From contig JAFPWF010000004.1 of NCBI GenBank assembly GCA_017395085.1, positions 1 to 54,365 on the forward strand: a stretch of DNA of 54,365 nucleotides, given 5' to 3'. Origin of the DNA: Oscillospiraceae bacterium. Lineage in GTDB: Bacteria > Bacillota > Clostridia > Oscillospirales > Oscillospiraceae. A program made the position numbers and the translations under genes. Position 1 is the first letter of the stretch. Each line of letters starts with the position of its first letter. Positions 33,692 to 42,907 of the stretch are shown piece by piece. Under the pieces are notes generated by a model. The model was not told the origin of the DNA. It saw nothing but the letters and a program-made list of their open reading frames with translations, and ran no database searches.

Positions 33692-34639
33692 ATGCCGATT
33701 GTTGTTGTAGGAAACGTGTTCGTCGATTTTAAGGGCTTTCCGGAAGGTGCGTTTATCCCGACCGGCCGCAATGCCGGGCGGGTGGAGATTGTCCACGGCG
33801 GCGTGGGCCGGAATGTGGCGGAAGATATTGCAAACGTGGAACTCCGGCCGCGGTTTGTCAGCATGGTGGATAACACCGCGCAGGGAGCCGAAGTCCTGCG
33901 CAAACTGCAGAACCACAAGGTGGACACCAAGTATATTGCCGTGGTGCCGGACGGCATGGGGATCTGGTTGGCGGTGATGGACAATACGGGTGACGTGGTT
34001 GCCTCGATTTCAAAACGCCCGCAGATGGACGCCATGCTGAAAATGATCAATGAGCATGGAGATGAAATCTTCGCCGATGCAACCAGTATTGTACTGGAAA
34101 TCGACATGGATCACGACGTCTCAAAAGCCGTGATGTACTTCGCCGAAAAGCACAAAGTTCCGGTATTTGCCCTGGTTGCGAACATGAGCATTGCTCTGCA
34201 GCGGCGTGACCTGATCCGGAATACAGCCTGCTTCATCTGCAATGTCCAGGAAGCGGGGATCTTCTTTGCAGACGACTTTTCCGGCCTGAGCATGGAAGAA
34301 ATGGCCGATGAACTCCTGGAGCGGGTGCATGCCGGCGGGCTTCAGTCAATGGTGGTGACCATGGGATCCCAGGGCGCGGTATATGCCGCATTGGACGGAA
34401 CCAAAGGAGTCTGCCCTGCAATCCCGGTCCAGGTCTGCGACACTTCCGGCGCGGGGGACGCCTTCTGCGCCGGGGTCAGCATCGGCCTGAGCTATGGGAA
34501 ACCTCTGGGAGAAGCCTGTGAAATCGGAACGCGGCTTGCCTCGGCAACCATCACGGTTCCGGAGAGCGTCTGTCCGCGCTTCCAGCCGGAGGAACTCGGT
34601 CTGCAGGTCGATGAACTCCAGCAGATCAGTCTCTTTTAA
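33692..34639 (+). CDS. PfkB-family carbohydrate/nucleoside kinase
   Basis: 315 residues. The N-terminal PfkB motif appears as GGVGRNVAEDIANV and the C-terminal ATP/anion-hole motif as CDTSGAGDAFCAGVSIGL, with the catalytic Asp in GAGD. GGVxRNVAE is a form common in pseudouridine-kinase and ribokinase-like members, so the substrate may be a pentose or nucleoside. It lies 81 bases after the importer ATPase in the same direction, consistent with phosphorylating an imported compound. GAGGAGAAGG precedes the start. The substrate is not determinable. Confidence 0.9.
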   Translation: MPIVVVGNVFVDFKGFPEGAFIPTGRNAGRVEIVHGGVGRNVAEDIANVELRPRFVSMVDNTAQGAEVLRKLQNHKVDTKYIAVVPDGMGIWLAVMDNTGDVVASISKRPQMDAMLKMINEHGDEIFADATSIVLEIDMDHDVSKAVMYFAEKHKVPVFALVANMSIALQRRDLIRNTACFICNVQEAGIFFADDFSGLSMEEMADELLERVHAGGLQSMVVTMGSQGAVYAALDGTKGVCPAIPVQVCDTSGAGDAFCAGVSIGLSYGKPLGEACEIGTRLASATITVPESVCPRFQPEELGLQVDELQQISLF

Positions 34640-34678
34640 ATGATTTTTAAATGATAAAGAAGAAAGTTGAGAAATGAC

Positions 34679-36223
34679 ATGATTGAACGGTCCAGCGGTG
34701 TTCTGATGCCGATGAGTTCCCTGCCCTCCCGCTATGGAATCGGGACCATGGGAAAAGAAGCATTCCGGTTTGTTGATTTTTTGGCGGCCGCAGCGCAAAA
34801 GTACTGGCAGCTGCTTCCCCTGGGGCCCACCGGTTACGGCGACAGCCCCTACTCCTCCTGTTCCACGTTTGCAGGGAATCCCTACCTGATCGATCTGGAA
34901 CTGCTGATCGAAGACGGCTTGCTGAAACAGAAGGAGGTTGAAGCCGTTGACTGGGGCAGCAATCCGGCAAAAACAGATTACGGTATCCTGTATCAGGAAC
35001 GGCCTCCGCTCCTGAGAAAGGCTTATGAACGCGGAAAAGAGAAGTACAGGGTGGAATTTGAAGCCTTCTGCGCGGAGAATGCCAGATGGCTGAATAACTA
35101 TACCCTCTATGTTGCTGTCAAAAAACACTTCGACATGAAAAGCTGGACCGAGTGGCCGGATGACACGATCCGCATGCACCGCCCGGAAGGCGTGCAAAAA
35201 TATTCGGTACTGCTGCGGGACGAAATCGATTTTCAGGCATTTGTGCAGTTCCTGTTTTTCCGCCAGTGGGAAGCCCTGAAGGCATATGCCGTCAAAAAGG
35301 GCATCCGGCTCATCGGAGATATTCCGATTTATGTGGCCATGGATTCCGCAGACATCTGGTCGGAACCGCAGTTCTTCCAGCTGGACACGCAGTATCGCCC
35401 GAAAGAGGTTGCCGGGGTTCCGCCCGATGCCTTTACGGATGCGGGCCAGCTCTGGGGCAATCCACTGTACGACTGGGCGCGCATGAAAGCCGACGGTTAC
35501 GGCTGGTGGATCCGGCGCATTGAAGGCGCGACAAAGCTCTTTGACGTGCTTCGCATCGACCACTTCCGCGGGATGGACAGCTACTGGGCGGTACCGAGCG
35601 GCGAAGCCACTGCCAAAAACGGACATTGGCGCGAGGGTCCCGGCATGGGGCTGGTCGGGGTGCTGACCAGCTGGTTCAATGAGACCGACTTCATTGCCGA
35701 AGACCTCGGTTACCTGACCCCGAGCGTGCGCAAGCTGGTAAAAGATTCCGGCCTTCCGGGTATGAAGGTTATGGAATTTGCCTTCAACGCCCACGGAGAC
35801 TCGGACTATCTGCCGCACTGCTGCGGAGAGAACAGCGTCTGTTATCTCGGCACCCATGACAACGATACCGTGATGGGCTGGCTGACAACAACCAGCAAAG
35901 AAGATCGGGCATTTGCCAAACGGTATATGCATATTACACAGGGCGAAGGCTGGTGCTGGGGCATGATCCGCAGCGGCATGGCGACGGCGTCCCGTCTGTT
36001 TGTCGTTCTGATGCAGGATCTGCTGGAGTTGGACGGAAGCGCGAGGATGAACACCCCCGGGAAGGAATCCGGGAACTGGTGCTGGCGGATGCTGCCCGGA
36101 GCGGCTACCGAGGAACTGGCGGAGAGACTCAAACTCTATACCCTGACCTTCCGCCGGTCAGCGGAAGAACAGGAAGAACCCGAAACGGCAGATAAAGAAG
36201 AAACAGACACGGAAAAGAAATAG
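34679..36223 (+). CDS. malQ: 4-alpha-glucanotransferase (amylomaltase)
   Basis: A GH77 enzyme that transfers glucan chains between malto-oligosaccharides. 514 residues from ATG 34679, giving the typical start MIERSSGVLMPMSSLPSRYG; a TTG twelve bases upstream is possible. Motifs: WQLLPLGPTGYGDSPYSS, GDIPIYVAMDSAD, LRIDHFRGMDSYWAVP with the nucleophile Asp, FIAEDLGY with the acid Glu, and YLGTHDNDTVMGW. A 20-residue Glu/Lys-rich tail at the C-terminus is beyond the usual end of the family. It probably acts on the alpha-glucans handled by neighbouring GH13 and GH65 enzymes. Confidence 0.95.
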   Translation: MIERSSGVLMPMSSLPSRYGIGTMGKEAFRFVDFLAAAAQKYWQLLPLGPTGYGDSPYSSCSTFAGNPYLIDLELLIEDGLLKQKEVEAVDWGSNPAKTDYGILYQERPPLLRKAYERGKEKYRVEFEAFCAENARWLNNYTLYVAVKKHFDMKSWTEWPDDTIRMHRPEGVQKYSVLLRDEIDFQAFVQFLFFRQWEALKAYAVKKGIRLIGDIPIYVAMDSADIWSEPQFFQLDTQYRPKEVAGVPPDAFTDAGQLWGNPLYDWARMKADGYGWWIRRIEGATKLFDVLRIDHFRGMDSYWAVPSGEATAKNGHWREGPGMGLVGVLTSWFNETDFIAEDLGYLTPSVRKLVKDSGLPGMKVMEFAFNAHGDSDYLPHCCGENSVCYLGTHDNDTVMGWLTTTSKEDRAFAKRYMHITQGEGWCWGMIRSGMATASRLFVVLMQDLLELDGSARMNTPGKESGNWCWRMLPGAATEELAERLKLYTLTFRRSAEEQEEPETADKEETDTEKK

Positions 36224-36237
36224 GAGACTCCGGATCG

Positions 36238-36287
36238 AAAAAGCCCCGGACTTCAGATCAGACTGAAGTCCGGGGCTTTAATCTTTA
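36238..36287. terminator. Strong bidirectional terminator
   Basis: AAAGCCCCGGACTTCAG pairs with CTGAAGTCCGGGGCTTT around a six-base loop, flanked by A and T runs, between convergent malQ and the SLH gene. Confidence 0.9.
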
Positions 36288-36304
36288 GTTGAAATGGAAT
36301 CGAG

Positions 36305-38104
36305 TCAGGGAGAAGCGGACTCACTGGCCGGTTTCGGTTTGGAATATCCGAACTGCTGCCAGATGGTTCCGTTTCGCTTGAACATCTTGTTGCCGCCGTA
36401 GCTGCGGAATTCATACTCCGTATCGAACAGGTAGTTTTCGCCGTCTATCTCGATTTCAACCCAGGCGTGCGGCGTGCTGTTCTCACCGGCATACACGATG
36501 TTTCCTTCATAATCGCGGAAGTCGTACTGCTGTCCGGACACGCGCCCGCTGTAGATTTGGGCGTCATAGCCCAGAAAACGTGCCAGCTCATAAAAAAGCG
36601 CCGCGTAGCAGTAGCAATTTCCCCCATGGTCAGCGAGCATGCGCTTGGTTTCTTTGATCGCCCAGCCTTCGGCCCCGAAGGCGTACATGCGGCCGTAGAT
36701 ATAGGTGTAGTTGGCAATGACGTGGTCGTATGCCGCACGGAGCATCTCTTCCCGGGTCATGGTGCCGGGGTCAACGGTCTTTTCCAGAATTTCCCAGAGC
36801 TGCCTGTCAAGCTCCATGTCGCCGGTGGTGATTTCACCATTTGCATTGAACATCAGTCCGCCCAGGGCGGTATTCACCACAGGATTTCCGTCCTCCGCAA
36901 TGCAGTGGAGCCGGACCCCGGAAAAGAAAAAACCGGGTTCGTGGATCGGCAGCGGCTTGCTGTCAGTCCAGATCTCCTCCCCGTCTTCCATGCGGTAGCT
37001 GTGCGGGATGGCGGCCTCGATCATGTCGTCATAGTATTCCCCGCCGGGGATCACATCCAGCACGGTTCCGGTCTGCCTGTTGGTGAGATGGCGTTCTCCG
37101 TTGCGGTGGAGAACGCGGTTCATGACACGGGCAAAACTGCCGCGGGTAACGGTTTCATCGGCGTTGGCATGTACCAGCGAGCCGCTTGCGATCCAGCCGT
37201 TGGCGGCAGCGGTGCAGAAGAATGGATACAGCGGGCTGCCGGTATCCAGATCCTGAAAAACAAAGGTTTCTTCCGCCTGCGGGTAAAACGCGCAGAGAGT
37301 TTTCAGCATTTCCCCACGGGTGAGCCAGTCGTCCGGATGCAGACGTTTGCCGCTCAGAATTCCGAGATCCTTGAGATACGCTGCGGCATCATAGCACGCG
37401 TCGTCCTCCGGAACGTCCAAAAATGTCCCCCTGCCGGTCTCATCGGTGTTCAGGAGCTTGTAGAGAGCCAGAACAAAATCCCTGATCGTGATGCTTCCGC
37501 CGGGATTCAGAAGTCCGTTTTCTCCGGTGTCCAGGTACGCAATATGCTCTTTCAGGTCAAAGGCCGGCAGATACCGAGCAGTCAGCGTGCGGTTGGAATA
37601 AACAGGGAAGACGTCACGCTTTTCCGCCACGCCTCTGGCGTCTTCCCAACAGAGGAAGGTTTTTCCTTCTGCGGGAACAGGTTCGTGCAGCTTTGCGGAT
37701 TCCCCATACAGGTATGTTTCTGTAAGATCGGAGCTTCCGGGAACCACATAGCTTACGGTATAGCTTGCATTTTTCCTGCCGAGATAAAGCAGAAGTCCGA
37801 GGACCGCCAACAGAGCCAGGACGCCTGCCTGCACCAGCCAGAAACGCGTTCCGCGCTTTCGCTCCGCAATCCGTGCTGCCGCCGGGGAATCGGTTTCCGG
37901 GAGAGAGTAGCTCTCCTCTGCTGCGGCTGTTTCCACACGTGCAGCGGGTAAAGATTCATCCGGCGGCGCCGGCTGTTCAGAGTCCGCGAAGGACGGGGAA
38001 AGCCTTGCCGGTATTTTTTTACGCGGCTTGCGCCGGTTCCGCAGAGCTTTTCCTCTGGTGCTGCGGCGCGTTTCCGGATCAGGCTTCGCCTTCGAGAACT
38101 GCAT
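36305..38104 (-). CDS. SLH-domain surface protein with an intact transglutaminase-like domain
   Basis: 599 residues. A basic, Pro-rich cytoplasmic N-terminus (1-85) leads to one membrane span (88-109). Outside, an InlB-repeat-like beta domain (YTVSYVVPGSSDLTETYLYG, to ~180) precedes three S-layer-homology modules (~186-335; DAAAYLKDLGILSGKRLHPD). The C-terminal transglutaminase-like fold (~430-570) has a complete triad: C497 in HGGNCYCYAA, H546 in PHAWVE and D561 in LFDTEYEF. SLH modules usually bind cell-wall polysaccharide; the enzyme part could crosslink or cut proteins. It is last in the surface operon, and its start overlaps the upstream lipoprotein gene by 26 bases. Confidence 0.88.
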   Translation of the reverse strand: MQFSKAKPDPETRRSTRGKALRNRRKPRKKIPARLSPSFADSEQPAPPDESLPAARVETAAAEESYSLPETDSPAAARIAERKRGTRFWLVQAGVLALLAVLGLLLYLGRKNASYTVSYVVPGSSDLTETYLYGESAKLHEPVPAEGKTFLCWEDARGVAEKRDVFPVYSNRTLTARYLPAFDLKEHIAYLDTGENGLLNPGGSITIRDFVLALYKLLNTDETGRGTFLDVPEDDACYDAAAYLKDLGILSGKRLHPDDWLTRGEMLKTLCAFYPQAEETFVFQDLDTGSPLYPFFCTAAANGWIASGSLVHANADETVTRGSFARVMNRVLHRNGERHLTNRQTGTVLDVIPGGEYYDDMIEAAIPHSYRMEDGEEIWTDSKPLPIHEPGFFFSGVRLHCIAEDGNPVVNTALGGLMFNANGEITTGDMELDRQLWEILEKTVDPGTMTREEMLRAAYDHVIANYTYIYGRMYAFGAEGWAIKETKRMLADHGGNCYCYAALFYELARFLGYDAQIYSGRVSGQQYDFRDYEGNIVYAGENSTPHAWVEIEIDGENYLFDTEYEFRSYGGNKMFKRNGTIWQQFGYSKPKPASESASP

Positions 38105-38456
38105 TTACCGTCTCCAGATCTCCATCTTTTATAGTTGAAACCCAAAAACTGTCAAATTGTAATATACCGTCTTGCCCACCCTGTATTAAGCAACTGGGAA
38201 CATACTCAGAGGAGAGGGGCTCCCCTATAACATCGATCAGTTCATCCAGAGGACGATCGATGTATTTCTGTGCAATTTCAAACGGCGTGGGCTCACCGAC
38301 AGGTTCCAGATTTGCATCCGGGAGCGCAGCGGAAGGAGCAGCCGTTTCGGCCGGCTGAGAGGGGGCCGGGACATCTGCAGGCGAGGCGTTCCCGCAGCCG
38401 ATGAGCAGCAGCGCGCAGATCAGGCACAGGACAGACAGAATCAGATTTCGTTTCAT
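38079..38456 (-). CDS. Small lipoprotein of unknown function
   Basis: 125 residues from ATG 38456 (a Met four codons earlier is possible; neither has a strong ribosome binding site). MKRNLILSVLCLICALLLIGC is a lipoprotein signal peptide with lipobox LIGC. A Pro/Ala linker is followed by a ~60-residue globular part containing PLDELIDVIGEPLSSEY and a Cys in PSCLIQGGQDG. Similar small lipoproteins occur in Clostridia but have no assigned role that I know. It lies between the two SLH-transglutaminase genes and overlaps the downstream one, suggesting a shared function. Confidence 0.8.
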   Translation of the reverse strand: MKRNLILSVLCLICALLLIGCGNASPADVPAPSQPAETAAPSAALPDANLEPVGEPTPFEIAQKYIDRPLDELIDVIGEPLSSEYVPSCLIQGGQDGILQFDSFWVSTIKDGDLETVNAVLEGEA

Positions 38457-38540
38457 GGTTTGAGTCATGGCTTAGTGTTCACTTCCAATTGATTGTTGTT
38501 GTGTGAGTAAAAGAATTGTTCAGGGATGCTTCTCCTGAAA

Positions 38541-40316
38541 CTAGGAGATATTTTTCCGGTATCCTTTCTGAAAGCGGACGGGATCGTAGAATCTGTAGAA
38601 GGACCGCAGGCCGTTATACTTGGCTTCCATCTCGGCGTCATAGAGATAGGAGAGACCCTGTCCCCTGATCTCCACCCAGGCGTGGGGCATGTACCCGCCC
38701 GGCACCCTGACCTCAGTTCCGTCTGCGGCTTCAAACTGCGTCTGCTGTCCGTAAACGACGCCGCTGACCAGTTCCGGGTCATATCCGATAAAGGAGGCAA
38801 GTTCGTAGAACAGAGCTGCATAGCCGTGGGAACTGCCCTTGCCGTCTTTCAGCATCTGCAGGGCAGCCTCATTGGCCCACCCTTCAGCGCCGACGGGATA
38901 AAACATATCGGAATCGCGGGAGAAGCTTCCGGCAACATAGTCGTAAACCGCGCGGAGCATTTCTTCCCCGGACATGGATTCGGGATCGACAGTCGACTCC
39001 AGGATCTCCCAAAGCCTGCGGTCAAGTTCGTTGTTCCCACTGGTCATTTCCCCGCATTCGTTATACCTGCGGCCGTCCACGGTCGTGTTGACTGCAACTG
39101 TTCCGTCTTCGCCGATGTAGTGCAGACGCACGCCCACAAAGAACAGGCCCGGTTCATGCGCCGGAAGCGGAGCGCTTTCCAGCCAGCGTTCAAACCCTTC
39201 CTCTTTTGTGTAGGTATGGGGTATCACGGCTTCGGCAATGTCGGCGTAGTATGGATGCGTCGGCGGGACGTCCAGAATCATGCCGACAGCAGAATCCGGC
39301 TGAAAATACGTTTGAGTTCTGCCGAGCACCCGGTTCATGATTTGTGCAAGCTCTCCGCGGGTGATATCTTCTGCCGGATTGGCGGTGTCCCCGTCGAGCC
39401 AACCCCGCTCGGCCGCGAGGCAGAAGGCCGGCCAGGACTCCTCATCCGGTTCCAGATCGGCAAAGCTGACAGCAGCTGTCGGCGCGGGATAAAAGCGGCT
39501 CAGGAGTTCCAAAAATTCCGCCCTGGACACACGGTCGTCCGGATAGAGCCAGTCTCCCTGCAGGATACCCAGATCCTTCAGCGTTGCGGCTGCCTTATAA
39601 CAGCTGTCATCTTTTTCCACATCCAGAAACTCACCATTTCCTGTGCGGTCCAGATTCAGCAGGTCGTACAGGATGCTGACCAGTTCCCGCATCGTGACAG
39701 GGTCGTTCACTCCCACAACGCCGTCCTCATCAACGGAAAGATAGGGGATGTGTTTTTCAGTCGGGAAAGCCAGAGCGTATCTCGCGGTATAGACGGTATC
39801 CTGGGCAGGCGTCACTTCCGCTTCGGTTTCCGGTGTACCGTCCGGACGCTCCCAGTACAGGAAGGTATATCCTTCCAGTTCAACAGGCTCGTGCAGGGCT
39901 GCACTGCCCCCGGCGGGTACCGCCTCAACAAGATCAGCCTCGTTCGGGATCAGGTATCGCAGTTCAAATGTGACCGGCTTGGTCTGCCGGTGCAGCTGCA
40001 GCAGCCCGTACGCGGCGGCGCCCAGCAGCAGGAGTTCTACTGTCAGCAGCAGGGTCTTTACCAGGATGTTGGATCTTCTCCTGCGTGCGGCCGCCCTCTG
40101 CGCAATCCTTGCCGCGGCCGCGCTGGACGCGGGAGAGGAAGTGCGAAGGGATTCATCCGGCAAAGCGCCCGGAACGAGCTGTGCAGATGCATCCTTGCTT
40201 TCTGCATCCCCCGCAGCACTCTGCGGGCCGGCATCCCGAACCGTTCGCCTCGGCTGACGGAAGCGCCTTGCGCGCTCCTGCCGTTCCCGGTGAAGGTGAA
40301 GGTCAGAATTGCTCAT
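38541..40316 (-). CDS. SLH-domain surface protein with a catalytically substituted transglutaminase-like domain
   Basis: 591 residues, a full-length paralogue of the protein at 36305-38104 with the same order: basic N-terminus, membrane span (84-107), InlB-like domain (~115-181), three SLH modules (~187-333) and a transglutaminase-like fold. At the nucleophile position the sequence reads GKGSSHGYAA, so the Cys is replaced by Ser (S496), while H545 (PHAWVE) and D560 (YLYDAE) remain. It is therefore likely inactive as a cysteine enzyme, or a Ser variant. Its ATG overlaps the upstream AlgX-like gene by four bases. Confidence 0.88.
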   Translation of the reverse strand: MSNSDLHLHRERQERARRFRQPRRTVRDAGPQSAAGDAESKDASAQLVPGALPDESLRTSSPASSAAAARIAQRAAARRRRSNILVKTLLLTVELLLLGAAAYGLLQLHRQTKPVTFELRYLIPNEADLVEAVPAGGSAALHEPVELEGYTFLYWERPDGTPETEAEVTPAQDTVYTARYALAFPTEKHIPYLSVDEDGVVGVNDPVTMRELVSILYDLLNLDRTGNGEFLDVEKDDSCYKAAATLKDLGILQGDWLYPDDRVSRAEFLELLSRFYPAPTAAVSFADLEPDEESWPAFCLAAERGWLDGDTANPAEDITRGELAQIMNRVLGRTQTYFQPDSAVGMILDVPPTHPYYADIAEAVIPHTYTKEEGFERWLESAPLPAHEPGLFFVGVRLHYIGEDGTVAVNTTVDGRRYNECGEMTSGNNELDRRLWEILESTVDPESMSGEEMLRAVYDYVAGSFSRDSDMFYPVGAEGWANEAALQMLKDGKGSSHGYAALFYELASFIGYDPELVSGVVYGQQTQFEAADGTEVRVPGGYMPHAWVEIRGQGLSYLYDAEMEAKYNGLRSFYRFYDPVRFQKGYRKNIS

Positions 40317-41377
40317 GCGGCGGACTCTCCTCCCGGCAGCAGCTGTGCGATGTTGCGCTCGACGATTTCAAGGATCACCGTGTCGGCGTCCACCTGCTCG
40401 AAAGCGGCAAGGGAATAATCCGCCGAGCGGGAAAATTCCGCCGATGCAAAGGCTTCTGCCAGATACGGATACAGCGCGATACCGAAAGAATCACGCAGGC
40501 AGTAAAGGCTGCCGGTTCCGGTTTCAGACGTGGTCCGGATCGTGATGGCGTTCCCGCCGCGCGGATCCGATGCGGTTTCATACGTAAATCCCGAAACGTA
40601 GACAAGCTCGGCTTCCCTGCCGCTTCCGGTGGGATAAAGCATCTGGTACAGATCGCCGACATGCCGGCCGTCTTCTGCAAACGGACCGGAGGAAAAAACC
40701 GGATCACGGCCCAGGGCAGAGAGCAGGGTATCGGCCGCGAGGGCAGCGCCCTCCGCGGTCCAGTGCGAGTCGGTCCGGTAATACAGATCCTGTCTCCCCG
40801 CAAGCAGCGAATGCAGGTCCACGCTCTGTACGCCGGCTTTCTGCAGTAAAGGAAGCAGCCGGCTGGCGTTGGAGCCGGTGAGATTCTCCGGAAACCGCCC
40901 GGGCATGGCGCCGGGGATCAGGGAGTTCTTGTTCGGCGCCACGGCAAATACAAAGCGAATGCCCCGCGCTTCCAGCGAATCCTGAATCTCCTTCAGGTGA
41001 GAGGCAATCTGCCGGAGCTCGGCGTCCGAAAGCCCGATGCCGGAATAGTCGTCCAGGGTGGAGGCATAGAAGAGTTCCCCCTCTTTGCCGAGTACGACCT
41101 GCGGCTCAGCGGAACTGCGCAGGAGCTTTTCATACAGAAACGATCTTGCCGAGACCAGCTGCGACCGGAAAGCGAAGCGGGTTTCCGCGTAGTTTGAGGC
41201 ATCGGAAAGGACGTCGCCGTTCAGCGTCCCGTCCCGGCTGAACAGCGCCGGTGTGCGGGGTGCGCTCTCATTTGCCAGCAAAGGCGAAGGGCCGAAAACC
41301 GCCATGCCCAGTGCCGGAAGCAGGCACAGGACGAAGAACAGGGCGATATACACAATGAATGGTCCGGATTTCTTCAT
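40313..41377 (-). CDS. DHHW/AlgX-like SGNH-type membrane-anchored protein
   Basis: 354 residues with one N-terminal membrane segment (7-28) and an extracytoplasmic domain. DSHW (203-206, in YYRTDSHWTAEG) is the family's catalytic Asp-His pair, and the nucleophile Ser is S297 in CLRDSFGIAL. AlgX/AlgJ and DltD-like proteins of this group receive acyl groups from an MBOAT partner and place them on polysaccharides outside the cell. The MBOAT gene lies four bases upstream, forming the usual pair. It is translationally coupled with the following SLH protein, so the acylated polymer may be the SLH anchor; that link is inference. Confidence 0.9.
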   Translation of the reverse strand: MKKSGPFIVYIALFFVLCLLPALGMAVFGPSPLLANESAPRTPALFSRDGTLNGDVLSDASNYAETRFAFRSQLVSARSFLYEKLLRSSAEPQVVLGKEGELFYASTLDDYSGIGLSDAELRQIASHLKEIQDSLEARGIRFVFAVAPNKNSLIPGAMPGRFPENLTGSNASRLLPLLQKAGVQSVDLHSLLAGRQDLYYRTDSHWTAEGAALAADTLLSALGRDPVFSSGPFAEDGRHVGDLYQMLYPTGSGREAELVYVSGFTYETASDPRGGNAITIRTTSETGTGSLYCLRDSFGIALYPYLAEAFASAEFSRSADYSLAAFEQVDADTVILEIVERNIAQLLPGGESAA

Positions 41378-41381
41378 GGCG

Positions 41382-42785
41382 TCAAAACTGAAAATAGATG
41401 AAAGGATGAAAGCCGCTTTGCGCCAGAGACATCACACTGAGCAGCAGAAGCAGCAGGCAGCACAGAGCCGGCAGTGCCGGGCGGCTGCTCTCTTCGGTCA
41501 GATACGCGTGTACACGGATGCCAGGTTTCCCCGCAAGAAGCAGGGCAAGGAGCACCGTCAGCACACTGGCGGGTTCCAGATGACGGGCCAGCATTGCGGA
41601 TGCCCCGGGTACGGAACGGAAGGAGAACATGGCACCGATCATCCGCAGGCCTTCCCCGACGGTGTCGGCCCGGAACATCACGAACAGCAGGCATACCGCG
41701 AGCAGCGTATACACCCTGCAGAGCAGGCGTCCGACGCCGCTCTTCTGCAGAAGCTGCACAGGGATCACTCCGCTGCCCTCAAGGCTTGAAAGCAGGCCGT
41801 GCCCCAACCCCCACAAGACAAAGGTCCAGTTCGCACCGTGCCACAGGCCGGTGCAGAAGAACACGAGCAGCCGGTTCACAGCTGCGCGCGCGCGCCCCCT
41901 TCGGCTGCCGCCCAGGGGGAAGTAAAGATACTCCCGGAACCACGTGGACAGCGAAATGTGCCATTTGCGCCAGAATTCACGAATGGAAGACGCGGTATAA
42001 GGGAACAGGAAGTTTTCGCGGATCGAGAATCCGAACATCTTTCCCATACCGATGGCCATGTCGCTGTAGCCGGAGAAATCGAAATAGATCTGCAGCGTGT
42101 AGCAGATCCCGCCCAGCCAGGCAGCGCGGAAGTCTCCCGTGCCGGAAGAGAACACCGCGTCGGCCACGACGGCTGCGGCATCGGCCAGCAGAAGCTTCTT
42201 GCTGAGGCCGACGATAAAGCGCCGGATCCCCGCCCAGGTCTTTTCGGGAGTGCAGCTGCGCTCGCGGATCTGCGCGGAAATATCGCCCCAGCGGACGATG
42301 GGCCCGGCAATCAACTGCGGGAAGAAGGAGATGTAAAGCAGCACGTCGAGGAAGCTGCGGCTGCAGCTTTTGGGGTCGCGATACCCGTCGATGACGTAGC
42401 TCATCCCCTGAAAGGTGAAGAATGAGATGCCAATAGGCAGGACCAGGCCGACCGGCTTCAGCGAAACGCCGGGCAGCAGGCTGAGATTCTGCAGCAGGAA
42501 GTCCGTGTACTTGAACACACAGAGGATGCCCAGATTCAGCAGCACGCTGACCGTCAGCACTGCGCGGCTGCGGTGGAAGCGCCCGCCGAGCAGCAGCCCC
42601 GTCACATAGTTCAGCAGGACCGAGGCGAGAAACAGCGGGACATACTGCAGGTTTCCGAAGGCGTAGAATACCAGGCTGGCAGCGGCCAACAGCAGGTTCT
42701 GCCAACGTTTTCCGAGAGGAAGGCGTGAAAGAAGAAAGACCGGGGGCAGGAAGAAGAACAGAAAGATCGCAGAACTGAATACCAA
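41382..42785 (-). CDS. MBOAT-family O-acyltransferase (AlgI/DltB-like)
   Basis: 467 residues, ~11 membrane segments. The start is TTG 42785: AAGGAGG lies seven bases upstream, no ATG fits, and the resulting N-terminus (V-F-S-S after the initiator) is typical of the family. Signatures: FFTFQGMSYVIDGYR, FDFSGYSDMAIGMG, IREFWRKWHISLSTWFREYLYFPLGG and the catalytic His H316 in GLWHGANW. Such proteins move acetyl or other acyl groups across the membrane for O-acylation of exopolysaccharide, teichoic or secondary wall polymers. First gene of a five-gene surface operon. Confidence 0.93.
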   Translation of the reverse strand: MVFSSAIFLFFFLPPVFLLSRLPLGKRWQNLLLAAASLVFYAFGNLQYVPLFLASVLLNYVTGLLLGGRFHRSRAVLTVSVLLNLGILCVFKYTDFLLQNLSLLPGVSLKPVGLVLPIGISFFTFQGMSYVIDGYRDPKSCSRSFLDVLLYISFFPQLIAGPIVRWGDISAQIRERSCTPEKTWAGIRRFIVGLSKKLLLADAAAVVADAVFSSGTGDFRAAWLGGICYTLQIYFDFSGYSDMAIGMGKMFGFSIRENFLFPYTASSIREFWRKWHISLSTWFREYLYFPLGGSRRGRARAAVNRLLVFFCTGLWHGANWTFVLWGLGHGLLSSLEGSGVIPVQLLQKSGVGRLLCRVYTLLAVCLLFVMFRADTVGEGLRMIGAMFSFRSVPGASAMLARHLEPASVLTVLLALLLAGKPGIRVHAYLTEESSRPALPALCCLLLLLLSVMSLAQSGFHPFIYFQF

Positions 42786-42838
42786 GATCCTTCCTCCTTC
42801 CGCCGCAGTCTTTCGTCATGCTTCAAAAACAGCAAAAT

Positions 42839-42867
42839 ATTATAGCATTAACCGGCGGGTTTGACAA
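42839..42867 (-). promoter_or_regulatory. Promoter of the surface-modification operon
   Basis: TTGTCA (42862-42867) and a perfect TATAAT (42839-42844), 17 bases apart on the minus strand, about 45 bases before the MBOAT TTG start. Confidence 0.8.
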
Positions 42868-42907
42868 TAGCGGAAACGCAGGGGAACCGGGATGATGCGG
42901 TATTGGC

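Noticed and set aside
38526-40418. A 630-codon plus-strand frame opposite the second SLH gene
   Set aside because: The minus strand encodes a protein with a close paralogue next door, so the plus frame is a shadow.
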